NCBI RefSeq assembly: GCF_963169125.1
Contig: NC_084795.1
Location: forward strand, 134,209,701-134,273,700
Length of the DNA stretch: 64,000 nucleotides
Source: Humulus lupulus
Lineage: Eukaryota; Streptophyta; Magnoliopsida; Rosales; Cannabaceae
Direction: 5' to 3'
In this document: in pieces, positions 24,011 to 35,640 of the stretch
Layout: every line of letters begins with the position of its first letter
How positions within the stretch are numbered: position 1 is the stretch's first letter
The notes under the pieces: model-generated
What the model was told of the DNA's origin: nothing
Seen by the model: only the letters and a program-made list of their open reading frames with translations
Databases searched by the model: none
Made by a program: the position numbers and the translations under genes

Positions 24011-24480
24011 TTTGCCTTGACCCAGGGAGAAGCTAAAGCTAGTAAAAAAGTGGTCTCAGGTCAGATTCCTATCCTCGATAATATATGTTCAGTATTATTT
24101 TATTTGTGAGGAACACACTTGTATATATCGTTAGGAATGATAGAGAATTTAGACAAACCTTGTGAAAGATTTAGAACTAGGTTTGTGACAGAATTGCCTT
24201 CGGGCGAAGTGGTCATATCATTACGGATAGTACGAGGCGTATCGATCAAAATTGAGGACGTAGAACTAGAAGGAGACCTAATAGAGCTAGAGATCAAAGA
24301 CTTTGACGTAATACTGGGCATGGATTGGCTAGCAAGGCATGGCGCAACCATCAACTGTAGACGTAAGCAAGTGACGTTCGAGACTCCTAACAGTCAGAGA
24401 CTATGTTTATGGGAAAGGTTTCAAGACTACGAACAACGCTTATTTCATCTCTCAAAGCTTAAAACATGACTGAAAAAGGA
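24011..24480 (+). pseudogene. Family-A Tekay protease
   Basis: The flap and C-terminal half are readable at 24119-24469: YISLGMIENLDKPCERF, then FVTELPSGEVVISLRIV, then DVILGMDWLARHGATINCR. The active site, expected as DSGATHS just before YISLG (near 24105), is destroyed by a stop and reads GTHLYIS. It would mature the gag-pol polyprotein. Confidence 0.82.
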
Positions 24481-25890
24481 TGTCGTGCATTCTTAGCAAG
24501 TGTCACGAATGTGGCAAAGGAAATACCACTACAGGTTGGAGACGTCTGCATCATAAAAGAATTCCCAGAAGTATTTTCTGAAGACTTACCAGGGCTGCTG
24601 CTGACTCGGGAAATTGACTTCATAATCGAACTAGTACCGGAACCGAGCCTATCTCAAAGGCACCATACTTGATGGAACCTACCGAACTCAAGGAGTTGAA
24701 AACGCAGCTACAAGAACTCCTGGGCTTGGGTTTCATTAGACCAAGCCATTCGCCATGGGGAGCATCGGTTTTATTTGTGAAGAAGAAGGACGAAAGCATG
24801 AGAATGTGTATAGATTACCGCAAGCTAAATAAGGTGAAAATTTAAGAATAAGACCCCGCTACCCCAGATCGACGATTTGTTTGATCAACTCTGAGGAGCG
24901 ACCGTGTTTTCTAAGATTGATTTACGGTCCTAGTATCACCAGCCCAAGGTACAGGAAGAGGATATTCCTAAGACAGCCTTTAGAACTCGATATGGACATT
25001 ACGAGTTTTTAGTTATGCCTTTTGTTCTTACCAATGCTCCAGCCGCATTTATGGATTTAATGAATCGGGTCTTCAAGGATTACTTGGAAAAATTCATCGT
25101 AGTATTCATCGACGATATTTTGGTGTACTCCAAGGACGAAGTTGAGCATGAGGAACATTTACGAATAACCCTGCTACAATTGAAGGAGCATCAAATATAC
25201 GCCACGTTCAAGAAGTGCGAAGTTTGGCCTTCGCAAGTAGCATTCCTCGGCCACATAGTATCCAAGGATGGAGTTGTTGTAGACCCAGCTAAGGTAGAGG
25301 CTGTGAAAGATTGGCCAAGAGCTATGAATGCGTCAGAAGTTAGAAGTTTTCTCTGGCTAGCAGGCTATTATCGGAGATTTGTAGAAGGCTTTTCTAAGAT
25401 AGCCACTCCGCTTACCAACCTAACCCAAAAAGAACAAAGGTTCAACTAGACAGATAGATGTGAAGAGAGTTTCCAATTACTCAAGGATAAGTTATGCTCA
25501 ACACCATTACTTTGTGTACCGACACCCAACGACAACTTTGTAGTATATTGTGACACGTCAAAGCAAGGTTTGGGTTGGTGCTGATGCAGAATTACAAAGT
25601 GATAGCCTACACCTCAAGGCAGCTGAAGGAATACAAGCAACGTTATCCAACGCCTGATATGGAGTTGGTAGCGGTGGTCTTTGCATTGAAAATCTGGCGC
25701 CGCTATCTTTATGGAGAACGGTGTGAGATTTATACGGATTACAAGAGCTTAAAGTATTTCTTCACATGGAACTAGCTCAAAATGAGGTAGCACAGGTGGT
25801 TAGAACTAGTAAAGGATCATGACTGCAAAATCCTATACCACCCGAGAAAAGCAAATGTAGTTGCTGATGTGCTAAACAGAAAAAGTTACG
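24466..25890 (+). pseudogene. Family-A Tekay reverse transcriptase and RNase H
   Basis: 24466-24672 leads into RT ([24 protein letters not shown]). After a frameshift and stops (24670-25010) RT reads [16 protein letters not shown] and then [20 protein letters not shown], with the catalytic DD kept, through [10 protein letters not shown] and [18 protein letters not shown] (25015-25449). RNase H follows ([49 protein letters not shown], to about 25775), ending ANVVADVLNRKSYG. Several stops remain. Confidence 0.88.
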
Positions 25891-27409
25891 GGAATTTAGC
25901 AGCAATATCTACAATAGAAAAGCCACTTCAGCAAGAGCTGATCAATGCTGGAATAGAAGTAGTCATTGGTAAACTGGCTAACTTATCCATCCAATCAAGT
26001 CTATTAGAAGATATACGGATCGGGCAAGGGCATGATGACACGTTGCTATCTAACTTATCCATCCAGTTAAGTCTTTACCAGAACAGTGGTTCTTGAGATA
26101 TAAAGGTTAGTATGTGGGTTGAATGACTATGGAATTAAGATGAAGATTTTAGAAGAGGCACTTAATACTCCATACTCAGTTCACCCAGGGTCGATCAAGA
26201 TGACTCATGACCTTAAGGCATCGTATTGGTGGTCGGGAATGAAGAAATACATAGCAGAATATGTGTCGAAATGCTTAGTATGCCAGCAAGTGAAAGCAGA
26301 ACATCAGCGGCGTGCTGGCTTATTGCAACTGCTTAGTATCCCAAAATGGAAGTGAGAAGATATAGCCATGGACTTTGTGATAGGATTTCCACAAACAAAT
26401 AAGCAGCACGACTCGGCTTGGGTAGTAGTAGATAGACTAACCAAGTCAGCTCACTTCCTGCCTGTCAAGACTACAAACACAGCGGACCAGTACGCAGACA
26501 TTTATGTCTGAGAAATAGTACGATTGCATGGTATCCCTAAAACCATAGTATGTGATAGAGGATCGATGTTTACATCGAGATTTTGGGGAAGCTTGCAGCA
26601 AGCCATGGGTACTAAGTTAAGTCTTAGTACGACATTTCATCCTTAGACCGACGGTCAGTCTGAGTGTACCATACATATTTTAGAGGATATGTTGCGCTTG
26701 TGTACTAGATTTTGGAGGATCATGGAGAAAGTACTTGCCACTAATGGAGTTCTCCTACAACAATAGCTACCAATCAACGATCGGGATTGCACCCTATGAG
26801 TTACAATATGGAAGAAGGTATTGATCGCCGTTACATTGGGACGAGGTAGGAGAAAGGCAGCTTCTTGGACCCGAAGCTGTTAGAGAGGCTCAGGATGTAG
26901 TAGTGCTGATCAGAAAGTGTATGCTCACTACTCAGAGTTGACAGAAAAGCTATGCAGATGCCAAGCGACATGATGTGGAATTCAAAGTCGAAGATCAAGT
27001 TTTCTAAAAGATATCTCCCATGAAAGGTTTGAAGCGGTTTGGGAAGAAAGGCAAACTTAGCCCCCGGTTTAAAGATTCGTTTGAGATATTGGACAAGGTG
27101 GGAACAGTTGAATATAGATTAGCCTTACCGCCAGCTCTATCTGATAGCCACAATGTATTTCATATCTCGATGCTGCGTAGATATGTGTCAGACCCATCTC
27201 ACGTCCTCAAGTATGATACGATAGCACTCAAGAAAGACTTGAGTTACGAGGAACGACCGGTTAGCATCCTAGATAGAGGGATGAAGGAATTACAGTTTAA
27301 GATTATTCTGATAGTCAAGGTCCTATGTAGTAATAGTTCTGAACGGGAGGCAACGTGGGAGTTGGAGGGAGACATGTTAACACAGTATCTGGAATTGTTT
27401 GGTAAGTAA
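25891..27409 (+). pseudogene. Family-A Tekay integrase with chromodomain-like tail
   Basis: HHCC segment: HPGSIKMTHDLKASYWWSGM and CLVCQQVKAEHQRR (26119-26355). Core: MDFVIGFPQTNKQHDSAWVV near 26370, [16 protein letters not shown] near 26550, TDGQSECTI near 26655. C-terminal part 27020-27409: LKRFGKKGKLSPRFKDSFEI, SHNVFHISMLRRYVSDPSHV, then VKVLCSNSSEREATWELEGD, the chromodomain-like end typical of Tekay/Del. Ends TAA at 27407-27409. Stops and frameshifts occur between 26355 and 27010. Confidence 0.88.
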
Positions 27410-27429
27410 ATTTCGGGGATGAAATTCTT

Positions 27430-27444
27430 TAAGTAGGGGAGAAT
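27430..27444 (+). promoter_or_regulatory. Polypurine tract of the family-A element
   Basis: TAAGTAGGGGAGAAT lies directly before the 3' LTR start at 27445, the expected site for plus-strand DNA priming. The same tract lies on the minus strand at 42849-42863. Confidence 0.8.
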
Positions 27445-29471
27445 TGTAGTGTTCCAAAATTTTTACTTAGCTAGATAGTAGTAGTAGTTAGTAATAGTTT
27501 GTAGTATGTTAGTTTCCATGGATTTTGGTTCGATCCGGGACTTAATTGGAAACTCATAGCAACAATTATGGATTTTATAAGTTTAACCAATAGTTTAGAA
27601 ATATTAATTATAACATAAGGTTTGATTAATATTACTAGTCCTAGAAATATAACTTATTATAACCTAAGGTTTAAATAGAATTAATAAGAGCACGACACTT
27701 GTCATAATCATGTTGTTAAGGATTTAAGTATTGTTGATGATAGTTTAATTAAAAGAAAGATCTAGAAGCTCTAGAACTTTCCAATAGCTGTTAGGATCAC
27801 GTTTTGACTCACTCAAAGTTGTTTAATCAATTCAAAATATGCTAAAAAAGTGCAAATACATGTTTGATATATCAACGTATGCCGATATATCGCAGCTATA
27901 GGGGCAGATATTTCGCCTACGGAAGATACGAAAAACACGTTGACTTCGCACGAACGAACGAACATGGCTTAGGAAAATGGTCTAGGTGATATACCGCCAA
28001 GGGTAGGCAATATATCGCCCCTGGTGCATTTATTTTGGAAGTTTGGGATTTTAAATTTAAAAATATTCTTAACCCCTTAGACCTACCTTTGAACGATTTT
28101 GACCGAGTTTTGGGCGTCTGTTGAATGAAAATTAAAATCTTTTTCATTTTATATTAATTTATTTATTCAAATTAAAAGGGGTTAGTTTCACTCCTTGAAC
28201 TCTATAAATAAGACCTAGTACTCAGCCATTTCCTTCATTCATTCAAGCATTGTTCAGAGCCTCCAAGCTGCTAAGATTACTATAGAGATAAATACTTAGG
28301 TTTTGGGATAAAAAGCTTTTCCAATCTAAGCATTTCTAAAAACTTGGGAAGTAAGATATAGAGTTATTTCGGTATTGAGGTACAGATCATGTTATAAGAT
28401 CATTCATGGTACTCTTATCCTTAAGTTCAGTTTTTCATAGTTCTTTAGTTTTCTTTTATTTTGTTTCAGATCCTAAATCTTGTTATGATTCTTGGTTAGG
28501 TGTTTAAGTTTCTTGAAACTTAAGGTTCTTTTTGGTAAGTTTCTTCTTGGATGATTTAGTTTTCTTTTCATCTATTTTTCTTTAGAAACACATGGTTTTA
28601 CTATTGGTTTTAGGAGTGTTCCAAATCCCATTCTTGTTCCCAAATATCCCAGTTTTTGGTAAGGAAAATAGGATAGATTATATGTGTTTATATGTTTATG
28701 TTATGATATTTTTTATGCTATGATATGTATATGTATGAATATGTTTTGTAGTCACTTGGGCATATGACATGCTTAGATATGAAGCCCCAAGAATTTTTTA
28801 TCATTTTCATGGTTTAGAGTTATGATTTACCCTACCTCAATTAGTAGACAGAGGACCTTGATGGGTTATCATATACTATAGAGTGATCTAACCTACCTCG
28901 ATTAGTTGACAGAGGACCCAGATGGTTTTATCACAAACCATGTTAATGAGTTAGTGGCCATTAATATTGTAGTCCTATATGATATATGTTTTTATAGTCA
29001 TATGTTTTATAGTATATGTTTATGATGTAGTCTTATGTTTATGATTTGTGATATATGTTGTTAGTAGATTTTCCTTGCTGGGCATTAGGCTCGTCCCTTT
29101 ATTTTTACTTTGATACAGGAAATGGAACATGGAAAGAGGGAAAGATTCGTGGCCGCTTGGCATGTGTGTTGTGGATGAATGGATTGAATGGATTGCGTGA
29201 AGATCGAGGATGACGTTGTTTAAAGTCTTAAATTATGTTTTGATGTATTTCTGCATTTAGTATTTAAACAATTAAGTTTATGTTTTATATTTGACAAACA
29301 ATGGGATCCCATACCATATGACATTTTATATTTTTACCATATTTTGTATTCCGTATAATATTTTGGGTTTTAAATAAAGTTATGTTATTTCATATGAATG
29401 TATTTCAAATTAGTAGTTATGTCATAGTAGTTTTAATGGTCCGAGGTCTTAGAAGTATTCGTGGCATTACA
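27445..29471 (+). repeat. Family-A 3' LTR
   Basis: It starts TGTAGTGTTCC and ends GTGGCATTACA (2027 bp). Compared with the 5' LTR it has one instead of two copies of the hairpin repeat, and two instead of one copy of the CTACCTCRATTAGT-GACAGAGGACC unit (28830-28925). TATA box at 28203-28210. It is followed by the TSD CCAGG (29472-29476). Confidence 0.95.
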
Positions 29472-29476
29472 CCAGG

Positions 29477-30575
29477 CCTGCAAAGGCTGCAAAGACGAGC
29501 GCACAGACACCTAAGGGGGAGAAAAAGAAAAACAAGAAAGGTAAAGGTATGTGTTTTCACTTCAAAGAGAAGGGGCGTCGGAAACAGAATTGCCCCAAGT
29601 TTCTAGCAGTGAAAAACAAAGGTAATGATTATAGTTCATATATCTTAGAAACATGTGTTTAGAAGAATGATAAATCTATTTGGATTATTGATTATGGATC
29701 TACTAACAATGTTTGTAACTCTTTATAGCTTCTTGAATTGGGGAAGGAAGTGGATGAAGGCGGCTTAAATCTTAAAGTTGGGAACGGAGTGTTCGTTATG
29801 GTCCAAGCTAGAGGAAGAGCTCGCCTGAAGTTTGGAAATAAATATTTAATTTTGAAAGATGTATTTTTTATTCCAGATTTTAGTTGAAATTTAATTTTAG
29901 TTTCCATGTAACAATTAGAACAATTTGTTATGACTTTCACAAGTTTTAATATATCTATTTCTTTCAATGGATCACAATTGTGTATTGCATCATTGGAAAA
30001 TGGGCTTTATATTCTGTGACCTAATGAACCCCTTGCTCTTAACAATGATTTATTCAAAGTAGCCAAACCTAGGTCCAATAAACGTCAAAAGACCGATAAC
30101 GATAACATGACATATTTATGGCACTTGAGACTAGGTCACATTGGCTATGATAGAATTCAAAGACTTACAAAGGACTGGCCTTTGAGGGAGCTCACCTTAG
30201 GCGAATTACCTGTCTATGAATCTTATCTAGAAGACAAACTGACCAAGCTTCGATTCTCTCAAAAGAGTGATGGGGCCAAAGAACCACTTGGACTTGTTCA
30301 TTCAGATGTTTATGGACCTTTGAATGTACAAGCAAGGGGTGGTTTTGAGTATGTCGTCACTTATATTGACGATTAATCTAGAGAGTCATGTCTTTACCTA
30401 ATGCATAGGAAATTAGAAACATTTTCAAAGTTTCAGGAATTCATAGCTATGGCTCAGAACCAATTAGGTAAAACGTTAAAGATCTTGCGATCTGATAAGG
30501 GTGGAGAATATTTGGATATGCAGTTCCAAGATCATTTAACTGAACATGGGATTTTATCATAACTTATTGCCCTGG
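29477..30575 (+). pseudogene. Copia-1 gag end, protease, pre-integrase, integrase start
   Basis: Continues copia-1 after the family-A insertion: a Lys-rich linker, then a CCHC-like knuckle (MCFHFKEKGRRKQNC; the second Cys reads Phe) at 29545-29595; protease WIIDYGSTNNVCNS near 29680 (D-Y-GS where DTGS-type is expected); pre-integrase TYLWHLRLGHIGYDRIQRL (30107-30165); integrase LGLVHSDVYGPLN (30290-30330), YIDD (30364-30375) and ILRSDKGGEYLD near 30485. Cut by the next insertion at 30576; integrase resumes at 48934. Several stops. Confidence 0.85.
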
Positions 30576-30880
30576 TGTAATGACCTACCTATTTCTAAGA
30601 CCTTGGACCATTAAAACTACTAGACATAGCTACTACTTTTGGAGAAAACACACATAAGAAATAATCATAATATTATTGAAACTCTAAAATAATTATTGTA
30701 TCAATAACATAAAAGTGTAAAATAAAATGTGATAGGGTATGGGATCCCATTGTTTACAAAACATAAAACATAATTTAAATACTAATTGCGAAATTACATT
30801 AAGAAAATATAATTTAAAAGACCCAAAATAAATAACTTTGTCCTCGATCGACATTTTTTACCCAAAAATGGCTCCTGGTG

Positions 30881-30918
30881 ACGTGGCAAGAATTTATTAC
30901 ACGTGGTTGGCACGTGAC
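30881..30918 (+). promoter_or_regulatory. Cluster of ACGTG (G-box/ABRE-like) motifs
   Basis: GACGTGGC, CACGTGG and GCACGTGAC within 38 bp, conserved in the 3' LTR (40621-40659). Such motifs bind bZIP and bHLH factors in plants; stress or light control of this LTR is inference. Confidence 0.6.
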
Positions 30919-30989
30919 AATGTTAAAGTGAAGGGATACTGATCGCCTATCGACCAAATGTTTATTGCTTCATCAGATCTCGCGTTTAG

Positions 30990-31010
30990 ATGCGACCAGT
31001 CTGGTCGCAT
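30990..31010. repeat. Perfect palindrome in the Tat LTR
   Basis: ATGCGACCAG, one T, then CTGGTCGCAT: ten-base arms with a one-base centre, about 120 bp upstream of the TATA box. The 3' LTR copy (near 40730) has one mismatch. Confidence 0.85.
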
Positions 31011-31130
31011 GCTTCGATTTATTTCCTTTGAGATACACAATCTTGTAATAATTATATTTATTATATTTTCTCTTTATTGCCTTGATACGCTGATATTAAG
31101 GCCCATTTCCCCATGTAACCCGCTTGAGCC

Positions 31131-31138
31131 TATAAATA
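31131..31138 (+). promoter_or_regulatory. TATA box of the Tat 5' LTR
   Basis: TATAAATA after CGCTTGAGCC. The 3' LTR lacks this segment (about 30 bp shorter there, reading GGATAAATAAGG). Confidence 0.7.
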
Positions 31139-31507
31139 TGAGTGAGAGGGCTCAAGGAAGGGACTTTTGAACTTTGAACTTGAATTCTCAGAGAGATAGC
31201 ATAGTGTGTTTATCCATCGAAAAGTTATAATTCTCCTGAGGCTTGTGAAACTCAAGAACCCTAGTTCTTTGATCATGACATTGGAATTCAACATTAATAA
31301 GAACACTAAGTGGACGTAGGTTATTACCACACGGTTGGGGCCGAACCACTATAAATCATTTGTGTCACCTTTTTCCCATTTGATTCCATTCTTGTTTCAC
31401 TTCTTCATTCTTTGTCATTATTTTGACTCAGTGTCGTTGGCCAAATCAAGGGTCAACATTTTGGTGTTTTCATTGATAGATTAATCAAAAAGCTTGAAGA
31501 AAATCAA

Positions 31508-33568
31508 ATGGCGAAGACATCCAAGAGAACTGGACAGGCTGCTGGCGCCGCATTAACTCAATGTCCTCCTTCAAATGTGGCTGAAAATGAGCCACACTTG
31601 GATTTTGAAGAGGAAGAAATGGATTCTGAGATGTTGAGGGCAACACTGGGCATGTTCCAGGATGAGTTGCCCAATCTGAAGGCCAATCAGGAGAATGCAG
31701 TAGAGACCTTGGCGCTGCAACAAAGAGAGATTGAGCGTCAGCGTCAGGAGCTAAATGAGCAGCATGCAGAAATGCACCGTCGACAGAGAGATGCCACGAC
31801 TGCTTTTGAAGCAGCCATTCAGTTGCCCAGAAGACATGCTACGCCAGCCTCTCAACCGGATCAGCCACCAAGTGCGCCATCGCAACGGGCCCCAAACCCA
31901 AGTCCTCCGCTGCAGCTAGCAAGCCTTCAAGGGCCGGAGCAGCCACCTGATGTCCCGATTCGGGTTGCTGAGCAATAGCCACCCTCTCAAGCTGGTCATG
32001 GAAATCCCCAGCACCAAAGGCAGAATAGGGCCGGGCAGCCTCCCTGCAGCCCTAGACGCCCAGGGGACGATGACCCAGATCCACCGAGAAAGGGGAAACA
32101 TCCTTCTGCCAACAGAAGGCATAACGAGTTAGGCTCTACGGTTAAGGGCCCCCCACGGCATAATAATGCACGGGGACCCACCGACCAGCGCAGGCCTCCC
32201 TTTGACACTCAGGAGATACCAGCCAGAGGAGGAAAAAGCGTGACCAGCCTGTCACGCCATAGTCGGCTGTAATTTAGGGATGGCCATGACTACAATGAGG
32301 CTGATTCCAGTAGGGGGAATACTAGTCGAAGGCATGAGAAAAGAGGTGGAGATAGTAACCCCCCACCAAGAGAAAATAGGCCTGCGAGCCATGACGCTGG
32401 GGGGTAGCCCCGACAACATAACGTCTTTGATCGCCTAGGCGCTAGTGAGCAAAGGCATAGGGATGATGACTTGAGGGACATACTCAACCACAGGCGTGAG
32501 AGGCATGATGAGTACGCTCCTTTGGCCCCAGTCGCCCCAACGATCCCAGACGTGGTTCAGGCTCAACTTGATGCTCTAAACCAAGCAGTACAACAGCTGG
32601 TCGGGAGCTAGACATCCCACATTGAGTACGACCGGAGGAGAGGCACTCCATTTGTGCAGAGGATTGCTGTGGCAGAAACCCCCCAGCAATTTCAAAATAT
32701 CAGTACTGCCAAACTTTGATTGGTACGGGGACCCGGTATCTCATGTGAACAAGGTTGAGATACAAATGGATATTCAGAAGGTGTCGAACAGTGCCCGCTA
32801 CAGGATCTTCCCCGCCTCTCTGTCCTGCACTGTCCAAGAGTGGTTCTTTAAGTTCCCTCCTGCTAGTATAGTATTGTGGGAAATGTTTGTAAAGGAATTT
32901 TACGGAAAATTCTACGCAGGTCGCGTACTCCCCACAAAGGCCAACCAGCTGGTCGAGATATGCCAAAAGAAGGGAGAGCCCTTAAAGGAGTACGTCCAGT
33001 GCTTTATACAAGCAGTGGCTGGAGCCAAAATAGTGGGCGACGAGGGAAAAATGATGGCCCTTACTGCTTGGGTTAGACGCCATTCTCCCCTCTGGAGCAG
33101 CCTGAATTTCTACATCGAGTTGATCGATACATCAAGCTCGAAGATGCGATCGCCAACAAGGGGAAGTTGCCTATGTAAGACAAGGGACCAAAGGACGATC
33201 CCACCAAGTCTGCCAACGGATCAGATAAACCCAATGGCAACGAGAACAAAAATGGTAGAAATGGAGGAAAAAGGGCAGGCAATAAGTCGTCAACATCTGA
33301 AAATAAACGCCCCAAAGGCAATAGATATGAGCCAAGATTCACCAACTATATGGCCCTTGTAGAAAGTAGGGCAGAGGTCTACCAGGCGACTAATGCCAAT
33401 GTCCCTTATAAGCGACCAATGCCTATGAGGAAGGATATCTCCAAGAGGGATACAACAAATTTTTGTCGTTTTCACAACGACTACGGACATGACACCAATG
33501 AGTATAACCAGTTGAAGGATGAGATCGAGTTCTTGATCAGGAAGGGACACCTAAGGAGATACGTATGA
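31508..33568 (+). pseudogene. Tat element gag
   Basis: The ATG at 31508 (MAKTSKRTGQAAG) opens an N-terminal region with an acidic patch (EEEEMDSEML), a likely coiled coil rich in Gln and Glu (31690-31800), and a Pro/Gln-rich linker. After stops (31976, about 32272, 32406, 32610) the capsid fold reads YRIFPASLSCTVQEWFFKF and VKEFYGKFYAGRVLPTKANQ (32790-32950). The C-terminal motif FCRFHNDYGHDTNEYNQLKD (33460-33520) is the Tat-type zinc-like motif with its last Cys replaced by Tyr. Frameshifts near 32640 and 33080. Confidence 0.85.
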
Positions 33569-34331
33569 GCCGCATGAGGGTCTCAGCGAGAGGCTCAATG
33601 TGGCAGGTACGTTACTTACCATCTATGGGGGCCCCACACCTTGCAGAGAATAGTGGGAAAGCAAGAGAGTGATACACTTGGACCTTACGCCATGACCATG
33701 ACATCGAGATGATGAGTGTGGAGGATCGTGCACCAAAGAAAGCTCAAATAGAGGAGGAGTTAATAACCTTCTCTGAAGACTATGCTCAGCATGTTTGATT
33801 CCCACACTCCGATCTGTTGGTCGTTGTCATCCAAATTGCCAACATGATGTTTAAGAGGGTATTAGTTGACACGGGAATCTCAGTCAACATCTTGTATAAG
33901 TCCTCACTCGAAAGGATGAAGTTGTCCATCAAGGACTTTGAGCCATGCAACCAAACAATATATGGTTTTTCTGGCGAAAGGCTCGCTCCGACTGGGTCAA
34001 TTAGGCTCCCAGTCACAGCAAGAACTGGGCCTGCAAACAGGACATTACTCACTACTTTCATAGTAGTAGATTTTCCTTCAGTGTATAATGTTGTAATTGG
34101 AAGGCCAATTTTGGTCAACCTGCGAGTCGTTACCTCAATATGGCACCTTGCCATAAAATTCCCAACCGGTGCAGGGGTAGGATGCGTGTTGGGAAACCAG
34201 CGGGAAGCGAGGGAGTGTTACAACACCTCGATATCTAAGGCAAAGAAAGGTGGATCGAGGGAAGCTGTCAGGAAAGAGTTGCAAATGGCTAGTGATGTAC
34301 AAGCCCAATCAGGTGATGGTGTCACCAAATA
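33569..34331 (+). pseudogene. Tat element protease
   Basis: 33817-34332 reads ANMMFKRVLVDTGISVNILY, with the aspartic protease DTG intact (33868-33876), then TIYGFSGERLAPTGSIRLPV and YNVVIGRPILVNLRVVTSIW, the usual order of a Tat protease with its hydrophobic flap end. A stop ends the frame at 34330-34332, and the stretch 33569-33816 carries stops and a shifted frame. The minus-strand ORFs 33786-34154 and 34218-34634 are shadows. Confidence 0.85.
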
Positions 34332-34359
34332 GGGCATTGCCCAAAGTGAGGACAGGGAC

Positions 34360-35640
34360 TTGGATCCTTGTTTTGGGGATTTTGTTGAAGAGATAGGACC
34401 CATCGAGTATCTTGAAGAGGTCCAACTTGATGAAGCAAATTTGACTAGGGTTGTGAAAGTCGGTAAAAACATAGAGACATCAACGAAACAAGCACTGGTG
34501 GAATTTTTGAGGAAAAACCAGGAAGTCTTTGTCTGGTCGCATAATGACATGGTCGGGATAGACCCTTCGGTCATTAGCCATGTCTTGAACATAGACAAGA
34601 GTTTTCCACCAGTACAAAGGATGCTACTAGACAAAGACAGATCAAAAGCTCTAAAGGAAGAGGTCGAGAAGCTAAAGGAGAACGGATTCCTCAGGGTAGC
34701 GTTTTATCCATCCTGGGACTCTAATCTTGTACTAGTTCCCAAGCCGAATGGCAAGTGGAGAACGTGCGTGGATTTCACAGACCTTAATAAGGCCTCCCCT
34801 AAAGATTGTTTCCCACTCCCTAGGATCGACCAGGTGGTCGATGCCACTGCAGGGCACGAGATCCTCTCATTCATGGATGCATACTCTGGGTACAATCAGA
34901 TTAGTATGCATCCACTTGATGAGGATCACACTAGCTTTCGGACCGATACATGGCTTTATTGTTACAAAGTAATGCCCTTCGGTTTGAAAAATGCTGGTGC
35001 AACTTACCAACGACTAGTCAATCACATGTTTGAGGAGCTTCTCGGTTCAAACATGAAAGTATATGTCGATATGTTGGTTAAGTAGAAGAAGGCAGAAGGA
35101 CATATAGGGGACTTCCAAGAGTGCTTCAACGTCTTGAACAAATATCAAGTGAAGCTGAATCCCCTCAAGTGTTCCTTCGAAGCTAGTTCAGGGAAATTCT
35201 TGGGATTTATAGTAAACTCACGTGGAATTGAGGCCAATCCCAAGAAGACCAAAGCTCTGGTCGATATGAAATCGCCGACAAAAATCAAGGATGTTCAAAG
35301 CTTAACCGGAAGAATTGCTGCTCTAAGTAGATTTATCTCCAAATCTACGGACAAATGCGTCCCATTTTTTAATCTGCTCATAGGCAACAAGAAGTTCGAA
35401 TGGACGGAGGAGTGCAAGCAGGATTTTCAAGATTTAAAGACTCACATGTCGCAGCAACCGATTATATCGAAGCTGGTCGATAAGGAAACTTTGTTGATCT
35501 ACTTAGCGATCACAGAGTATGCTGCTAGTGTAGTACTAGTAAGAGAAGAAGAGGGCGTGCAGAAGGCCGCCTATTATGTAAGCAAAAGGCTAATAGAAGC
35601 GGAACTGCGGTATCCTCCTATTGAAAATTAGCCTATTGCT
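34360..35640 (+). pseudogene. Tat element reverse transcriptase
   Basis: 34360-35085 has FVWSHNDMVGIDPSVISHVL, WDSNLVLVPKPNGKWRTCVD, FTDLNKASPKDCFPLPRIDQ, FMDAYSGYNQISMHPLDEDH and YKVMPFGLKNAGATYQRLVN. The catalytic motif, normally YxDD, reads YVD then MLVK (35062-35070): one Asp codon is missing in frame. A stop follows at 35083. After it, 35134-35631 has the thumb and connection (KCSFEASSGKFLGFIVNSRG, AALSRFISKSTDKCVPFFNL) and the start of RNase H (YYVSKRLIEAELRYPPIEN). Confidence 0.9.

Larger units (their letters stand above)
19720..29471 (+). mobile_element. Full-length family-A Tekay (Ty3/gypsy) element, TSD CCAGG
   Basis: Two LTRs (19720-21718 and 27445-29471) bound a 5.7 kb interior in the order primer site, leader ORF, gag, protease, RT, RNase H, integrase, polypurine tract. 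The 5-bp duplication CCAGG flanks it at 19715-19719 and 29472-29476, inside copia-1 gag. Total 9752 bp. RT before integrase shows Ty3/gypsy; long LTRs and the chromodomain-like ATWE tail point to the Tekay/Del chromoviruses. Every ORF has stops, so it is non-autonomous. Confidence 0.95.
30855..31458 (+). repeat. Tat element 5' LTR
   Basis: 604 bp, from TTTTTACCC (the terminal TG is mutated to TT; the 3' LTR keeps TGTTTACCC) to GGGTCAACA. Contains three ACGTG motifs, a perfect palindrome and a TATA box. The ORF at 30958-31170 is not a gene. Confidence 0.92.

Noticed and set aside
19720..29471. Possibility of an endogenous pararetrovirus or an envelope-bearing element
   Set aside because: There is an integrase, paired LTRs and TSDs, and no movement protein or envelope-like ORF after pol.
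32700..34895. Minus-strand ORFs opposite Tat gag-pol (32700-32966, 33073-33345, 33290-33550, 33786-34154, 34218-34634)
   Set aside because: Shadows of the plus-strand gag, protease and RT, whose motifs are clear.
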